Assembly (NCBI RefSeq): GCF_039541855.1
Contig: NZ_BAABHA010000001.1
Coordinates: 372,001 to 436,000, forward strand
DNA length: 64,000 bases
DNA from: Solirubrum koreensis
GTDB lineage: Bacteria > Bacteroidota > Bacteroidia > Cytophagales > Hymenobacteraceae
Reading direction: 5' to 3'
Below the pieces are notes generated by a model, which saw only the letters and a program-made list of their open reading frames with translations, did no database searches and was not told the DNA's origin. Position 1 is the first letter of the stretch, and the number at the start of each line of letters is the position of its first letter. The translations under genes were made by a program, and so were the position numbers. Shown in pieces: positions 35,449 to 44,034 of the stretch.

Positions 35449-35495
35449 CAAGCCCAGAGCTATTCTTGGCGGTCGAGGCATCCTGTGCCAGAGAA

Positions 35496-36212
35496 TCAGA
35501 TCTTGTCTTGCCGAACGAGCGTCCGGTAGGTCTGCCGCAACTGCGTTTGTCCCAGGCCTAACCGGTAGAGCACGCAAAGCAGCAGAAAAATGCCCTGCAG
35601 CCGAAAGACACCGTTGTCTAAGTACTTGCGGGCTGAGGTAACCACCGCCTCGGGCAGCACCACAAACCGACCGTGCCGCCGCAGCCGGGCAATTATTTCC
35701 TGATCTTCCAGAATAACCATATCTGGCCGGAAGCCGCCCGCCTGTTCGAATACTTCACGCCGCACAAACAGGCTTTGGTCACCGAAGCGCACGATTTCGG
35801 CGGGGAAGCGCGTAAACCAGGCACTGAGCCGCAAAAACCAGTGCGGGTGGTCGAATTGCAGCCGAAAGCAGCCGCTACCGTAACCGCCCGGCCTTAGCGC
35901 AGCCCGAATAGTCGTCAGAAAACGTTTGGGCGGCAAGGTGTCGGCGTGCAGGAAGTATAGCAGCTGCCCTTGTGCCTGAGCGGCGCCGTGGTTCATTTGG
36001 GCGGCTCGGCCGCGTTCCGTGCACTGAATCACCCGTGCGCCCGCCGCGGCCGCTACGGCAGCCGTAGCATCGGTGCCAGGCGCATCGGCTACAATAATTT
36101 CTACCCCGTTTTCAGCCGCTCCGGCTTGCTGCAGGTATTCGACGAGCTGCCCGATACAGGCAGCCTCCTGGTAGGTGGGAATGATGATGCTGATGGAATC
36201 GGCGGTAAGCAT
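35496..36212 (-). CDS. TIGR04283-type glycosyltransferase (rSAM/selenodomain-associated transferase 2-like)
   Basis: 238 residues of a GT2 enzyme: ISIIIPTYQEAACIGQLVEYL, then LLYFLHADTLPPKRF with the HADT metal motif, and YGSGCFRLQF and FGDQSLFVRREVFEQAGGF, all typical of the TIGR04283 family. In other bacteria this family often sits with arsenosugar or radical-SAM genes. Here it stands beside rhomboid genes without those partners. It converges with the second rhomboid over 47 bp without a clear terminator. Confidence 0.82.
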   Translation of the reverse strand: MLTADSISIIIPTYQEAACIGQLVEYLQQAGAAENGVEIIVADAPGTDATAAVAAAAGARVIQCTERGRAAQMNHGAAQAQGQLLYFLHADTLPPKRFLTTIRAALRPGGYGSGCFRLQFDHPHWFLRLSAWFTRFPAEIVRFGDQSLFVRREVFEQAGGFRPDMVILEDQEIIARLRRHGRFVVLPEAVVTSARKYLDNGVFRLQGIFLLLCVLYRLGLGQTQLRQTYRTLVRQDKI

Positions 36213-36272
36213 AGCCCCGAAAACGATGCCGGCCAGTAAGCCGTTGCGTGCAATTACCCGAGCCAGCCGGGG

Positions 36273-36983
36273 TTACGCGGTTTCCTTCCGCAAGTAATGG
36301 TGGCGCTTGGCCGGTTCCAGCCGCTCAATGGCGTAGCGGAGCATGGTGCGGGGCATGCGCAGGCGGTGGTCGTGCAGGAATTCTTCCAACGCCTCTTCGT
36401 TGCGTTTGCCTACTTCGCGCAGCAGCCAGCCCACGGCTTTGTGAATGAGGTCGTGGCGGTGGGAGAGGAGTTGCTCGGCTAAGGCAAAGGTGTCGGCAAA
36501 CTGCCCCTTACGCACGAAAGCCAACGTGGAGACGATACTCATGCGCTGACTCCAGAGGTAGTTTTCGGCGGCTAGCTCGTAAAGCGGCGTGCGGTCCTTG
36601 TGCAGCAGGTAAGCGCCCACAATGTGCGGACAGGTTACATCTACTAAGTCCCAATTGTTAACGAAGCGCCGGTTCTGCAGATACCGTTCATAAATAGCCA
36701 TTTGGCCCGCCGGACCGGCTTTGGGGAATTGCAGCGTCCAGATGATAAGCCCAATGGAGCGGCAGTCGTGCCAAGGGCTTTGCACCAATTGCTCCACTTC
36801 GGCCATAGGCAACGTGCGGAATTGTTTGGCTAGCTGGCGCTGCTGGGGCATCGTCAGGCCCAGAAACTGGTCGCCTTCGCCGTATTGGCCGGGTCCGGTT
36901 TGGAAGAAGCGCGCCAGCAGCAGTGCCCGTTCGGGGTTAGCCAGGGCATGGATGCGGGTGAGCAGCTCGGCGGCTTTGAACAT
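36273..36983 (-). CDS. AlkD-type DNA alkylation repair glycosylase
   Basis: 236 residues from the ATG at 36983 (MFKAAELLTRIHALANPERA); the frame runs on upstream to 37127 but that part overlaps the previous gene. ALK HEAT-like repeats are visible, including HDCRSIGLIIWTLQFPK, NNWDLVDVTCPHIVGAYLL and LIHKAVGWLLREVGKRN, with the Trp/Asp cluster that stacks on the alkylated base. It excises N3- and N7-alkylated purines. It begins 2 bp after the macro-domain gene stops, so the two are translationally coupled. Confidence 0.9.
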   Translation of the reverse strand: MFKAAELLTRIHALANPERALLLARFFQTGPGQYGEGDQFLGLTMPQQRQLAKQFRTLPMAEVEQLVQSPWHDCRSIGLIIWTLQFPKAGPAGQMAIYERYLQNRRFVNNWDLVDVTCPHIVGAYLLHKDRTPLYELAAENYLWSQRMSIVSTLAFVRKGQFADTFALAEQLLSHRHDLIHKAVGWLLREVGKRNEEALEEFLHDHRLRMPRTMLRYAIERLEPAKRHHYLRKETA

Positions 36984-36985
36984 GA

Positions 36986-37618
36986 TTAGGGAATAGGATA
37001 CTTCAAGTCGCGCGGGTCGTGGGTGTAGAAGTAAGCGTAATTCGAACGCAACTCTTCCCACCCAGCTTTGGTCGCATACTTTTCGTGCATCACGTCTTCC
37101 CAGGCAATGCGCATTTGCCTGGCGCACACCAAGGGCCGGACCTGGCCCACGCCAGTGCCTAGGCCAGGAATAGCTACTGTCTGCACTTTGTCGGCCACCG
37201 GCTCACTCGTGCTCAAACGGCCGTGGCGCAGCAACACCAAAATAGCCTTCATTGCCTGGTACACGTTTGGGCCACGCGTGATGGTCATGGGCGTGCGCAT
37301 AGTGGGGGCCGAAATCAGGTAGGGAAACAACGGGCTACCGGTTTCAATGATTTCGGCCTGCCCAACGAGTAATTCGCCGTAGTGCTTGTCGCGAATGACG
37401 CGCTGCAGGTCTTTTTCCAGGTGCCAGCCGAGGTGCTTTGAAATGGCGAAATCGATGCCTCCGTTCATAAAGCCGAAGGAGTTGGCGGGGCTTACGATGG
37501 CGTCGGCCGGGTGCTCGAAGATGGACGCATGACGAACGGTGACTTGCGGGACGTCGGCAAATACCAAGGACCAAGCATCGGTTACTTCGGCGTTGGTGTC
37601 GATAAGGTTTAAGTGCAT
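36986..37618 (-). CDS. Macro-domain (ADP-ribose-binding) protein
   Basis: 210 residues from the ATG at 37618 (MHLNLIDTNAEVTDAW). The macro fold is shown by DAIVSPANSFGFMNGGIDFAISKHLG (about residues 39-64), with the ADP-ribose-binding Asn and Gly-Gly loop, and by VAIPGLGTGVGQVRP nearer the C-terminus. Macro domains bind or remove ADP-ribose from proteins, nucleotides or DNA. Coupling to an AlkD glycosylase suggests a DNA-repair role. The substrate cannot be read from sequence. Confidence 0.87.
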   Translation of the reverse strand: MHLNLIDTNAEVTDAWSLVFADVPQVTVRHASIFEHPADAIVSPANSFGFMNGGIDFAISKHLGWHLEKDLQRVIRDKHYGELLVGQAEIIETGSPLFPYLISAPTMRTPMTITRGPNVYQAMKAILVLLRHGRLSTSEPVADKVQTVAIPGLGTGVGQVRPLVCARQMRIAWEDVMHEKYATKAGWEELRSNYAYFYTHDPRDLKYPIP

Positions 37619-37670
37619 GTAAGGGGTTTCAGCACCGGCAATGTACTGCCTCACACGCCTTGCCACCAAA

Positions 37671-37705
37671 CAAAACGGGCCGCTCTGCTGGTGCAGAACG
37701 GCCCG
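37671..37705 (-). terminator. Terminator of mdh
   Basis: 13-bp stem with one G-U pair (37676-37688 with 37693-37705), 4-nt loop, then UUUUG on the minus strand, 23 bp after the mdh stop. Because the macro-domain gene starts just beyond, it also isolates the two units. Confidence 0.87.
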
Positions 37706-37727
37706 TAGCCTTCTTAGTTAGAAGAAA

Positions 37728-38678
37728 TTATGCGTTGGCCGGAGCGGCTTTGCCCATGTTGTCCAAGGCGTCCATTACCTCTTTCACGTGGCCGCGCGAG
37801 GTTTCCAGCAACTGCTTCTCGTCGTCGTTCAGCTGCAGCTCGATAACCTTCTCGATGCCGTTTTTGCCGAGGATAACCGGAGCACCCAGGTACACGCCGT
37901 TGATGCCGTATTCGCCCTGCAGCTCAATGCACACGGGGAACACACGGCGCTGGTCGCGCACAATGGCTTCTACCATTTGGGCTGCGGCAGCACCCGGAGC
38001 GTACCACGCCGACGTGCCCATCAGATCTACTAGCTCGCCGCCACCATTGATAGTACGCTTCACGATGGCATCCAGCTCCGCCTTACCGATCAGCTCGGTT
38101 ACGGGAATGCCGCCTACGGTGGTGTAGCGGGGCAGCGGTACCATGGTGTTACCATGACCACCCATCAATACAGCTTGAATGTCTTTCGGGCTTACGTTCA
38201 GGGCCTCGGCCAGGAACGCGCGGTAGCGAGCGGTATCCAGAATGCCAGCCATGCCAAACACCTTCTCGCGGGGCAGGCCCGAGGTGAGGTGTGCCTGATA
38301 GGTCATCACGTCCAGCGGGTTCGACACCACGATGATGATGGCATTCGGCGAGTACTTCAGAACGTTCTCGGTTACCGTCTTAACGATGCCGGCGTTAATC
38401 GAAATGAGGTCGTCACGAGTCATACCGGGCTTGCGGGGCAGGCCCGAGGTAATAACCACTACTTCCGAGCCGGCGGTGCGGGAGTAATCGTTGGTTACGC
38501 CCACCGTACGTGTGTCGTAGCCGATGATGGGGGCCTTTTGCCAGATGTCAAGGGCTTTGCCTTGGGCAATGCCTTCCTTGATGTCAACCAGAATTACTTC
38601 GTTGGCAATTTCGCGGGTGGCGAGAACATCGGCGCACGTAGCGCCCACGTTTCCGGCCCCTACAACGGTTACTTTCAT
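37728..38678 (-). CDS. mdh: Malate dehydrogenase (LDH-like)
   Basis: 316 residues of an NAD-dependent 2-hydroxyacid dehydrogenase that converts malate and oxaloacetate in the TCA cycle. GAGNVGATCADVLA is the dinucleotide fold, GLPRKPGMTRDDLI the substrate loop with the arginines, NPLDVMTYQ the Asp-containing motif and MGGHGNTMVPL the catalytic His. The Asp in ILVDIKEG favours NAD. It is a single-gene unit with an efficient terminator. Confidence 0.96.
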   Translation of the reverse strand: MKVTVVGAGNVGATCADVLATREIANEVILVDIKEGIAQGKALDIWQKAPIIGYDTRTVGVTNDYSRTAGSEVVVITSGLPRKPGMTRDDLISINAGIVKTVTENVLKYSPNAIIIVVSNPLDVMTYQAHLTSGLPREKVFGMAGILDTARYRAFLAEALNVSPKDIQAVLMGGHGNTMVPLPRYTTVGGIPVTELIGKAELDAIVKRTINGGGELVDLMGTSAWYAPGAAAAQMVEAIVRDQRRVFPVCIELQGEYGINGVYLGAPVILGKNGIEKVIELQLNDDEKQLLETSRGHVKEVMDALDNMGKAAPANA

Positions 38679-38831
38679 GGGGAGTCAGTTGGAAATGGGA
38701 AAACGGGTTCGGGGCGCTAAAGTACGCACGGGCGCTTAGAGGCAGGTACTGAAAGCCTAGTTTTTCGCCGAAGCAATTATACCCGAACCTGTCCCGCTGT
38801 TGGAAAGCAGCGTCGCAACTTCGAAGCGAGG

Positions 38832-40178
38832 TTACGCCTGCGGTTGGTTGCGCTTCAGCCGCACTTCCAGCACGCGCTGGGTTTCTTCGGTCACTTTGTA
38901 GCGGTCATCGGGGCGCAAGCCTATTACCCAAGCCACGCGGCCGTCGGGCGCGGTGAGCAGGCGCACACGGTCTTTCAGGTTCAGCGGCACTTTCTGATCG
39001 ATGAGAAAGTCGCTGATTTTCTTTTTGCCTTTCAGGCCAATGGGCATAAACCACTCGCCCTCGCGCCAGCGGCGCAGCGTGAGCGGAAACCCGAGCTTGT
39101 CGGCATCAAAAGCGGCTACGTCCTTGGCCCGACTGATCTGATAACCTTCGGCGGGCAATTGCTTTATGGTGAGGCGCAAATCCTCCACTACCAACTCGGG
39201 CTGGCCTTCGGGCCACTGGTAAGTGCCGAAGCTCGTCAGATTTTTGGGCGTAACTACCAGTTGGTCGCGGTCCTTCACCAGCCGGTGCGTGGGCGACTCG
39301 AACTGCCGGCCTGACACCGCGTGAAACGACGCCACAATGTCTTTCACCGTCAGCCAGGGAAAGTAAAACGGCCGCAGCAACTCGTGCAGCACCAAGGCCG
39401 CGGCGGGTGTAGCCTGCAGCGTAGCAATGTTGAAGTACACGGCATCAGGCTCGTCGCGGCGGGCTTGGCGGGCCGTTTCGTCCACAAAATGCTGCACCAG
39501 GGCCTCGGCGCCGCGTACGCGCTCGGCCGTGTTCTGCAGGGTTTGGTCGAGGTTGGGATTTAGCTCGCGCAGCACCGGAAGCACCTCGTGGCGCAGCTTG
39601 TTGCGCTGGTACAGGGTGCTGTCGTTGGAGGCGTCTTCGCGCCACACGAGGCGGTTCTCCACTAAGTAATCGTACAAATCTTCTTTGCCCAGGATTAGCA
39701 GCGGGCGCACCACGTGGCCCTGGCGCACCGGAATGCCGTGCAAGCCAGCCAGGCCGGTGCCGTGGGTGAGGTTGAGCAGCATGGTTTCGGCGGCGTCGCG
39801 CTGGTGGTGGGCGGTAGCCACGTAGCTCAGTTGCTGGGTGCGGCGCAGTTGCTCAAACCACTGGTAGCGCAGTACCCGGGCCGCCATTTGCGTGGAAAGT
39901 CTTTCCTGCTCGGCAAAGCCCTTGGTGTCGAAGAACTCGGCGAAGTAAGGAGCATTGTATTTCTTGGCCAGCTTGCGCACAAACTCCTCGTCGGCATCGG
40001 CTTCTTCGCCGCGCAGCCCGAAATGGCAATGAGCCACGGCCAGCTGCACGCCCAGCTTGTCGAGCACATCGAGCAGCACCACGGAGTCCATGCCGCCGCT
40101 CACGGCCACAAGAATGGGGTCGTCGGTAGGGTTAAAAAGCTGATTTTCGGTTATAAATTGGCGGACGCGGTCGAGCAT
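38832..40178 (-). CDS. tilS: tRNA(Ile)-lysidine synthetase
   Basis: 448 residues from the ATG at 40178 (MLDRVRQFITENQLFN); the longer frame reaches into the divergent promoter. The PP-loop VAVSGGMDSVVLLDVL and HCHFGLRGEEADADEEFVR are diagnostic. The enzyme adds lysine to C34 of tRNA-Ile(CAU) so it reads AUA. The C-terminal domain (WFMPIGLKGKKKISDFLIDQKV) recognises tRNA. It is divergent from the OstA-like gene and has a -7 box only 4 bp from its start. Confidence 0.94.
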   Translation of the reverse strand: MLDRVRQFITENQLFNPTDDPILVAVSGGMDSVVLLDVLDKLGVQLAVAHCHFGLRGEEADADEEFVRKLAKKYNAPYFAEFFDTKGFAEQERLSTQMAARVLRYQWFEQLRRTQQLSYVATAHHQRDAAETMLLNLTHGTGLAGLHGIPVRQGHVVRPLLILGKEDLYDYLVENRLVWREDASNDSTLYQRNKLRHEVLPVLRELNPNLDQTLQNTAERVRGAEALVQHFVDETARQARRDEPDAVYFNIATLQATPAAALVLHELLRPFYFPWLTVKDIVASFHAVSGRQFESPTHRLVKDRDQLVVTPKNLTSFGTYQWPEGQPELVVEDLRLTIKQLPAEGYQISRAKDVAAFDADKLGFPLTLRRWREGEWFMPIGLKGKKKISDFLIDQKVPLNLKDRVRLLTAPDGRVAWVIGLRPDDRYKVTEETQRVLEVRLKRNQPQA

Positions 40179-40182
40179 GGCG

Positions 40183-40190
40183 CAAAGGTA
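40183..40190 (-). promoter_or_regulatory. -7 box adjoining tilS start
   Basis: Reads TACCTTTG on the minus strand, 4 bp before the tilS ATG, predicting a leaderless or near-leaderless mRNA. Confidence 0.5.
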
Positions 40191-40329
40191 GGCGAGGGGC
40201 CGGGGAAGTGGAAGAGCGGTAAGTAAGGATGCTGCCCTCTTTGATTCGCGGCGGAGGGCTTTGTTCAGCTTGGGTATCGTGTTTTGCACGCACCAATTCC
40301 GAACCCTGTGCGTTAGGGCGGGGGTTCCG

Positions 40330-40337
40330 TACTTTTG
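40330..40337 (+). promoter_or_regulatory. -7 box adjoining OstA-like gene start
   Basis: TACTTTTG lies 8 bp before the ATG at 40346, again predicting a very short or absent leader. Confidence 0.5.
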
Positions 40338-40345
40338 CGCCCCTG

Positions 40346-42067
40346 ATGCACTTTCGTTTTCTCCTTTTTGCTTTGCTATTGCTGCTGACGTTGCCCCGGG
40401 CGACGTGGGCGCAGCGCCGCACTGCCCCGGCTAAAGCCCAAGATACGCCCCCCAAGGCCCAGCGCGTAGAGCTGCTGCCGGGCGCCGGCCAGCTTATTGG
40501 CGGCGACTTTAACGGCCGGCAAATCCGCAAACTCATCGGCAACGTGGGCTTTAAACAGGGCGACACCTTCCTGTACTGCGACTCGGCCTATCAGTACCTC
40601 GACCAAAACGCCATTGAGGCCTTCAGCAACGTTCGCATTATTCAAAACGACACCGTTACCATTACCGGCGACCGGGGCTACTACGACGGCGAAAAGCGCA
40701 CGGCCCGCATAACCGGCAACGTGGTGCTACGCGACCCGCGCATCACGCTCACCACCCAGGTGCTCGATTACGACCTGAACCGGAAGCTGGCTTATTACAG
40801 CACCGGCGGCCACCTCACCGACCCCGAAAACACCCTCGACAGCCAGAAGGGCTATTACAACACCCAAACCCAAGTATTCAGCTTCCGCACAAACGTGAAG
40901 CTGGTCACCAAGGACTACACAATCACCAACGACACCCTGCAGTACAACACCCAAAGCAAGGTGGCGTACTTCTTCGGCCCCACGCGCATTGTGGGCAAGC
41001 AGGGAAATATATATGCCGAAAAAGGCGAGTACAACACCGTGACGCGGGTTTCCGACTTCAAGCGCAACGCTAAAATCGAGACGCCTAATTACCTACTGGG
41101 CGGCGACCAGCTGGTGTACGACGAGGCCCGGCAGTACGGCGTGGCCCGCGGCAACGTGTCGATGACCTCCAAGAAAGACAACGTGGTGATTCGCGGCGAC
41201 GTGGGCCGCTACTGGCGTGCTACCGGCCGGGCCAAAGTGCACGGCTCACCCGTAATGCGCAGTATTACCAGCCGCGACACACTATACCTCGCCGCCGATA
41301 CGCTGGTAAACGTGGAGTCGCGCGAAAACGACCCCGGCATTGTGTACGCCTACCGCAAAGTGCGCATCCTGCGGGGTGCTGACCTGCGCGGCCGCGCCGA
41401 TTCGCTCACCTACAACCGCCGCGACTCGGTTATTTACCTGAACCGCAACCCCATTCTCTGGAACGAGAAAAACCAGCTCACCGCCGACTCCATGGAGGTG
41501 CGCATGCGCCGCCAGAAAATCGACCAGATGCGGCTGTACGCCAACTCATTCATCGTTGGGCAGGACACGCTTCTGGACTTCAACCAAGTGAAGGGCCGCA
41601 ACATGGTGGCCTACTTTCAGGATAGTAAGCTGAAAAGAGTAGATGTACTGGGCAACGCCGAAAGCGTGTACTATGCCCTAGAGGGCGACACGGCCGTCAC
41701 GGGCGTGAACAAGGCCGTGTCGGCTACCATGGCCCTGCGCTTCGCCGATAGCAAGCTGCAAACCATCACCTTCGTAACCAACCCCGACGCCAGCTTCATT
41801 CCACCCCACGAGCTGAAGGAAGAAGATCAAAAACTTAAAGGGTTCCGCTGGCTCATCGACCAGAAACCCCCCCGGCGTGCCGTGCTGGGCAAGCATTTTG
41901 CGCCGCCCGTTAAAGCCAAGCCCAAGGTCAAAGCAAAGCCTTCTAAAGCCAAAACAACCAAGCCGGCTGCGCCCAAAACCAGGAGCGCTCCTAGGCCGGC
42001 TCCCAAGAAAGCGGCCCCGCTGGCGCAGAAGCCCGCCGCCAAGCCGGCGCCGCGCACCAAACCATAG
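40346..42067 (+). CDS. OstA-like (LptA/LptD N-domain) envelope protein
   Basis: 573 residues with a signal peptide (MHFRFLLFALLLLLTLPRATWAQ). The body is a chain of beta-jellyroll OstA repeats, for example FLYCDSAYQYLDQNAIEAFSNV and VTITGDRGYYDGEKRTARIT, the units that form the lipopolysaccharide transport bridge. The C-terminal 50 residues are a Lys/Ala/Pro-rich tail (KAKPKVKAKPSKAKTTKP), unusual for LptA and perhaps a flexible anchor. It probably carries LPS across the periplasm. It lies upstream of bamD, another envelope-assembly gene. Confidence 0.85.
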   Translation: MHFRFLLFALLLLLTLPRATWAQRRTAPAKAQDTPPKAQRVELLPGAGQLIGGDFNGRQIRKLIGNVGFKQGDTFLYCDSAYQYLDQNAIEAFSNVRIIQNDTVTITGDRGYYDGEKRTARITGNVVLRDPRITLTTQVLDYDLNRKLAYYSTGGHLTDPENTLDSQKGYYNTQTQVFSFRTNVKLVTKDYTITNDTLQYNTQSKVAYFFGPTRIVGKQGNIYAEKGEYNTVTRVSDFKRNAKIETPNYLLGGDQLVYDEARQYGVARGNVSMTSKKDNVVIRGDVGRYWRATGRAKVHGSPVMRSITSRDTLYLAADTLVNVESRENDPGIVYAYRKVRILRGADLRGRADSLTYNRRDSVIYLNRNPILWNEKNQLTADSMEVRMRRQKIDQMRLYANSFIVGQDTLLDFNQVKGRNMVAYFQDSKLKRVDVLGNAESVYYALEGDTAVTGVNKAVSATMALRFADSKLQTITFVTNPDASFIPPHELKEEDQKLKGFRWLIDQKPPRRAVLGKHFAPPVKAKPKVKAKPSKAKTTKPAAPKTRSAPRPAPKKAAPLAQKPAAKPAPRTKP

Positions 42068-42150
42068 TTCTGATTGTTAACCCCTGCGGCGGCCAATGCG
42101 CATCGGGCGCAACCTCCCGGCCCCGGCTGGTATCCTGTATCTGAGCCACT

Positions 42151-42181
42151 TTTGCGTTCGGCCGCCAATCCGTTACCTTTG
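42151..42181 (+). promoter_or_regulatory. bamD promoter (near-leaderless)
   Basis: TTTG at 42151-42154, exactly 19 nt, then TACCTTTG at 42174-42181, a textbook Bacteroidota promoter. The box ends 8 bp before the bamD ATG at 42190, so the mRNA should start at most a few bases before it. Confidence 0.72.
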
Positions 42182-42189
42182 CCTTCCTT

Positions 42190-43029
42190 ATGCCCGCATT
42201 CCGCCTCCGTGTTCTTGCCCTGCTGCTGAGCCTTGCCGTGCTCGGCGCCTGCAGCCCATACCAAAAGCTGCTGAAGAGCACCGACGTAAACGAGCGGTAC
42301 CAAGCCGCTGTGAAGTACTTCGAAAAAGGGGACTACTTCAAGGCTCAGGGCCTGCTGGAACCGTTGATTCCGCTGCTGAAAGGCCGCCCCGAAGCCGAAA
42401 AGGCCGAGTTCTACTTTGCGCGCTCGAACTACGAAGAAGGCAACTACACGCTCAGTGCCTACTACTTCCAAACGTTTGCCGAAACCTACCCATCGTCTCC
42501 ATACGCCGAGGAGGCCCTGTTCATGCACGCCAAGTCGCTGTTTCGCGACTCTCCCGAGTACGAACTGGATCAGACGAACACCATTACGGCCATCGAATCG
42601 ATTCAGCAGTTTCTGAACCGTTTCCCGGAAAGCAAGTTCCGCCCCGAAACGGAGAACATGTCGAACGAGCTGCAGAAGAAGCTGGAAGTAAAGGCTTTCG
42701 AATCGGCCAAGCTGTACTACTCCGTGCGCTACTACCAGTCGGCGGTGGTAGCCTTCAATACCTTCCAGCAGCAGTACCCGTCGTCGCTGTACGGCGAGCA
42801 GGCAGCTTACCTGAAACTGGTGTCACAATATGAACTGGCCCGCGAAAGCGTGGAGGAAAAGCAGCGCGAGCGGTACTTGGAAACCGTAGCTTACTACCAG
42901 ACCTTCGTGGATACCTATCCGCAAAGCAAAAACCTGAAAGACGCCGAAGGGTACTACGACAACGCCCGAAAGTTCCTCAAAGACAACCCCGACGTGGCTA
43001 CCAAGGCTACGCAAGCCAACAATAATTAA
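42190..43029 (+). CDS. bamD: Outer-membrane assembly lipoprotein BamD
   Basis: 279 residues with a lipobox (LAVLGACSPYQKLLKS) followed by tetratricopeptide repeats (AAVKYFEKGDYFKAQGLLEPL, YTLSAYYFQTFAETYPSSPYAEEALF, SIQQFLNRFPESKFRPET). It is the essential lipoprotein of the BAM complex that inserts beta-barrels into the outer membrane. It heads the conserved run bamD-rpoZ-coaC-coaB-DUF4835-recN. Confidence 0.93.
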   Translation: MPAFRLRVLALLLSLAVLGACSPYQKLLKSTDVNERYQAAVKYFEKGDYFKAQGLLEPLIPLLKGRPEAEKAEFYFARSNYEEGNYTLSAYYFQTFAETYPSSPYAEEALFMHAKSLFRDSPEYELDQTNTITAIESIQQFLNRFPESKFRPETENMSNELQKKLEVKAFESAKLYYSVRYYQSAVVAFNTFQQQYPSSLYGEQAAYLKLVSQYELARESVEEKQRERYLETVAYYQTFVDTYPQSKNLKDAEGYYDNARKFLKDNPDVATKATQANNN

Positions 43030-43116
43030 TGGCTGAATGGCCCAGTGGTTGGTGGCTTATCCCACCACGCCAGCAACCGGTCATTTAACCATCCAGCCGT
43101 TTAACTCAACCTCCCC

Positions 43117-43461
43117 ATGAAAGTACCGAGCAACGTTCCCGCTTCCATCGTTACGCGTAACCTGTCGGATTTCACCAACGAAACCGGCAACGTTTACGAG
43201 TCCATCTCCATCATTTCGAAGCGTGCCAACCAGATTTCCGTGAAGATCAAGGAAGAGCTGAACGGCAAGCTGGCCGAGTTTGCCACCACTGTGGACAACT
43301 TGGAAGAAGTGTTCGAGAACCGCGAGCAAATCGAAATCAGCAAGCACTACGAGCGCATGCCCAAGGCCACGAACCTCGCCATTGAGGAGTTCATGGAAGG
43401 CAAAGTGACGTTCCGTCACCCCTCGGAAGAGGAACTGCCCAGCGACACGAAAGCTGAATAA
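43117..43461 (+). CDS. rpoZ: RNA polymerase omega subunit (Rpb6-like)
   Basis: 114 residues with the Rpb6/omega core (ESISIISKRANQISVKIKEEL) and a Bacteroidota-type acidic extension (NLEEVFENREQIEISKHYE). Omega helps assemble the RNA polymerase and is involved in ppGpp response in other bacteria. It lies between bamD and coaC, all on the same strand with short spacers. Confidence 0.93.
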   Translation: MKVPSNVPASIVTRNLSDFTNETGNVYESISIISKRANQISVKIKEELNGKLAEFATTVDNLEEVFENREQIEISKHYERMPKATNLAIEEFMEGKVTFRHPSEEELPSDTKAE

Positions 43462-43475
43462 TTAGCCCCGCACGC

Positions 43476-44027
43476 ATGCTGGCCAACCGCCGCATTCTGT
43501 TGGGCGTGAGCGGCAGCATTGCCGCCTACAAATCGGCCGCGCTGGTGCGGCTGCTCATCAAAGCCGAAGCCGAGGTGCAGGTTATCCTGACGCCCTCGGC
43601 TTCGGCTTTTGTGACGCCCCTTACCTTGGCCACGCTTTCTAAGCGACCGGTACTGCAGGGCTTTTTGCAGGATGAGAAATCCGGGGTGTGGCACAACCAC
43701 GTGGACTTGGGCCTTTGGGCTGACGTGCTATTGGTAGCCCCAGCCAGTGCCAACACCCTGGGTGCTATGGCCAACGGCCTGTGCCCGAATCTGCTGGCGG
43801 CCGTTTACCTTTCGGCCCGCTGCCCGGTGCTGGTGGCACCCGCCATGGACCTCGATATGTACCAGCACCCAGCCACACAACGCAACCTTGCCCTGCTGCG
43901 CCAAGATGGCGTACACGTGCTCGATTCGCCAGCCGGCGAGCTGGCCAGCGGCCTCGTGGGCCCCGGCCGCATGCTGGAGCCCGAGCAGTTGCTGGCGGCA
44001 GTAGCCGGCCTGTTTCCTAACTCCTAA
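43476..44027 (+). CDS. coaC: Phosphopantothenoylcysteine decarboxylase domain protein (CoaC)
   Basis: 183 residues, a stand-alone flavoprotein domain. LLGVSGSIAAYKSAALV binds FMN, APASANTLGAMANGLCPNLL is the PASANT motif and APAMDLDMYQHPATQRN is the substrate-binding segment (the PxMNxxMW motif with Asp for Asn). ELASGLVGPGRM replaces the Cys158 region of E. coli Dfp with Ser. It decarboxylates phosphopantothenoylcysteine in CoA synthesis. The stop is followed 7 bp later by coaB in another frame, so the usual coaBC fusion is split. Confidence 0.9.
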   Translation: MLANRRILLGVSGSIAAYKSAALVRLLIKAEAEVQVILTPSASAFVTPLTLATLSKRPVLQGFLQDEKSGVWHNHVDLGLWADVLLVAPASANTLGAMANGLCPNLLAAVYLSARCPVLVAPAMDLDMYQHPATQRNLALLRQDGVHVLDSPAGELASGLVGPGRMLEPEQLLAAVAGLFPNS

Positions 44028-44034
44028 GCCCACC

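Noticed and set aside
43030..43116. Possible hairpin between bamD and rpoZ (TGGTTGGTGG...CCACCACGCCA)
   Set aside because: The stem is imperfect and has no T-tract. The surrounding genes are probably co-transcribed, so I do not call a terminator.
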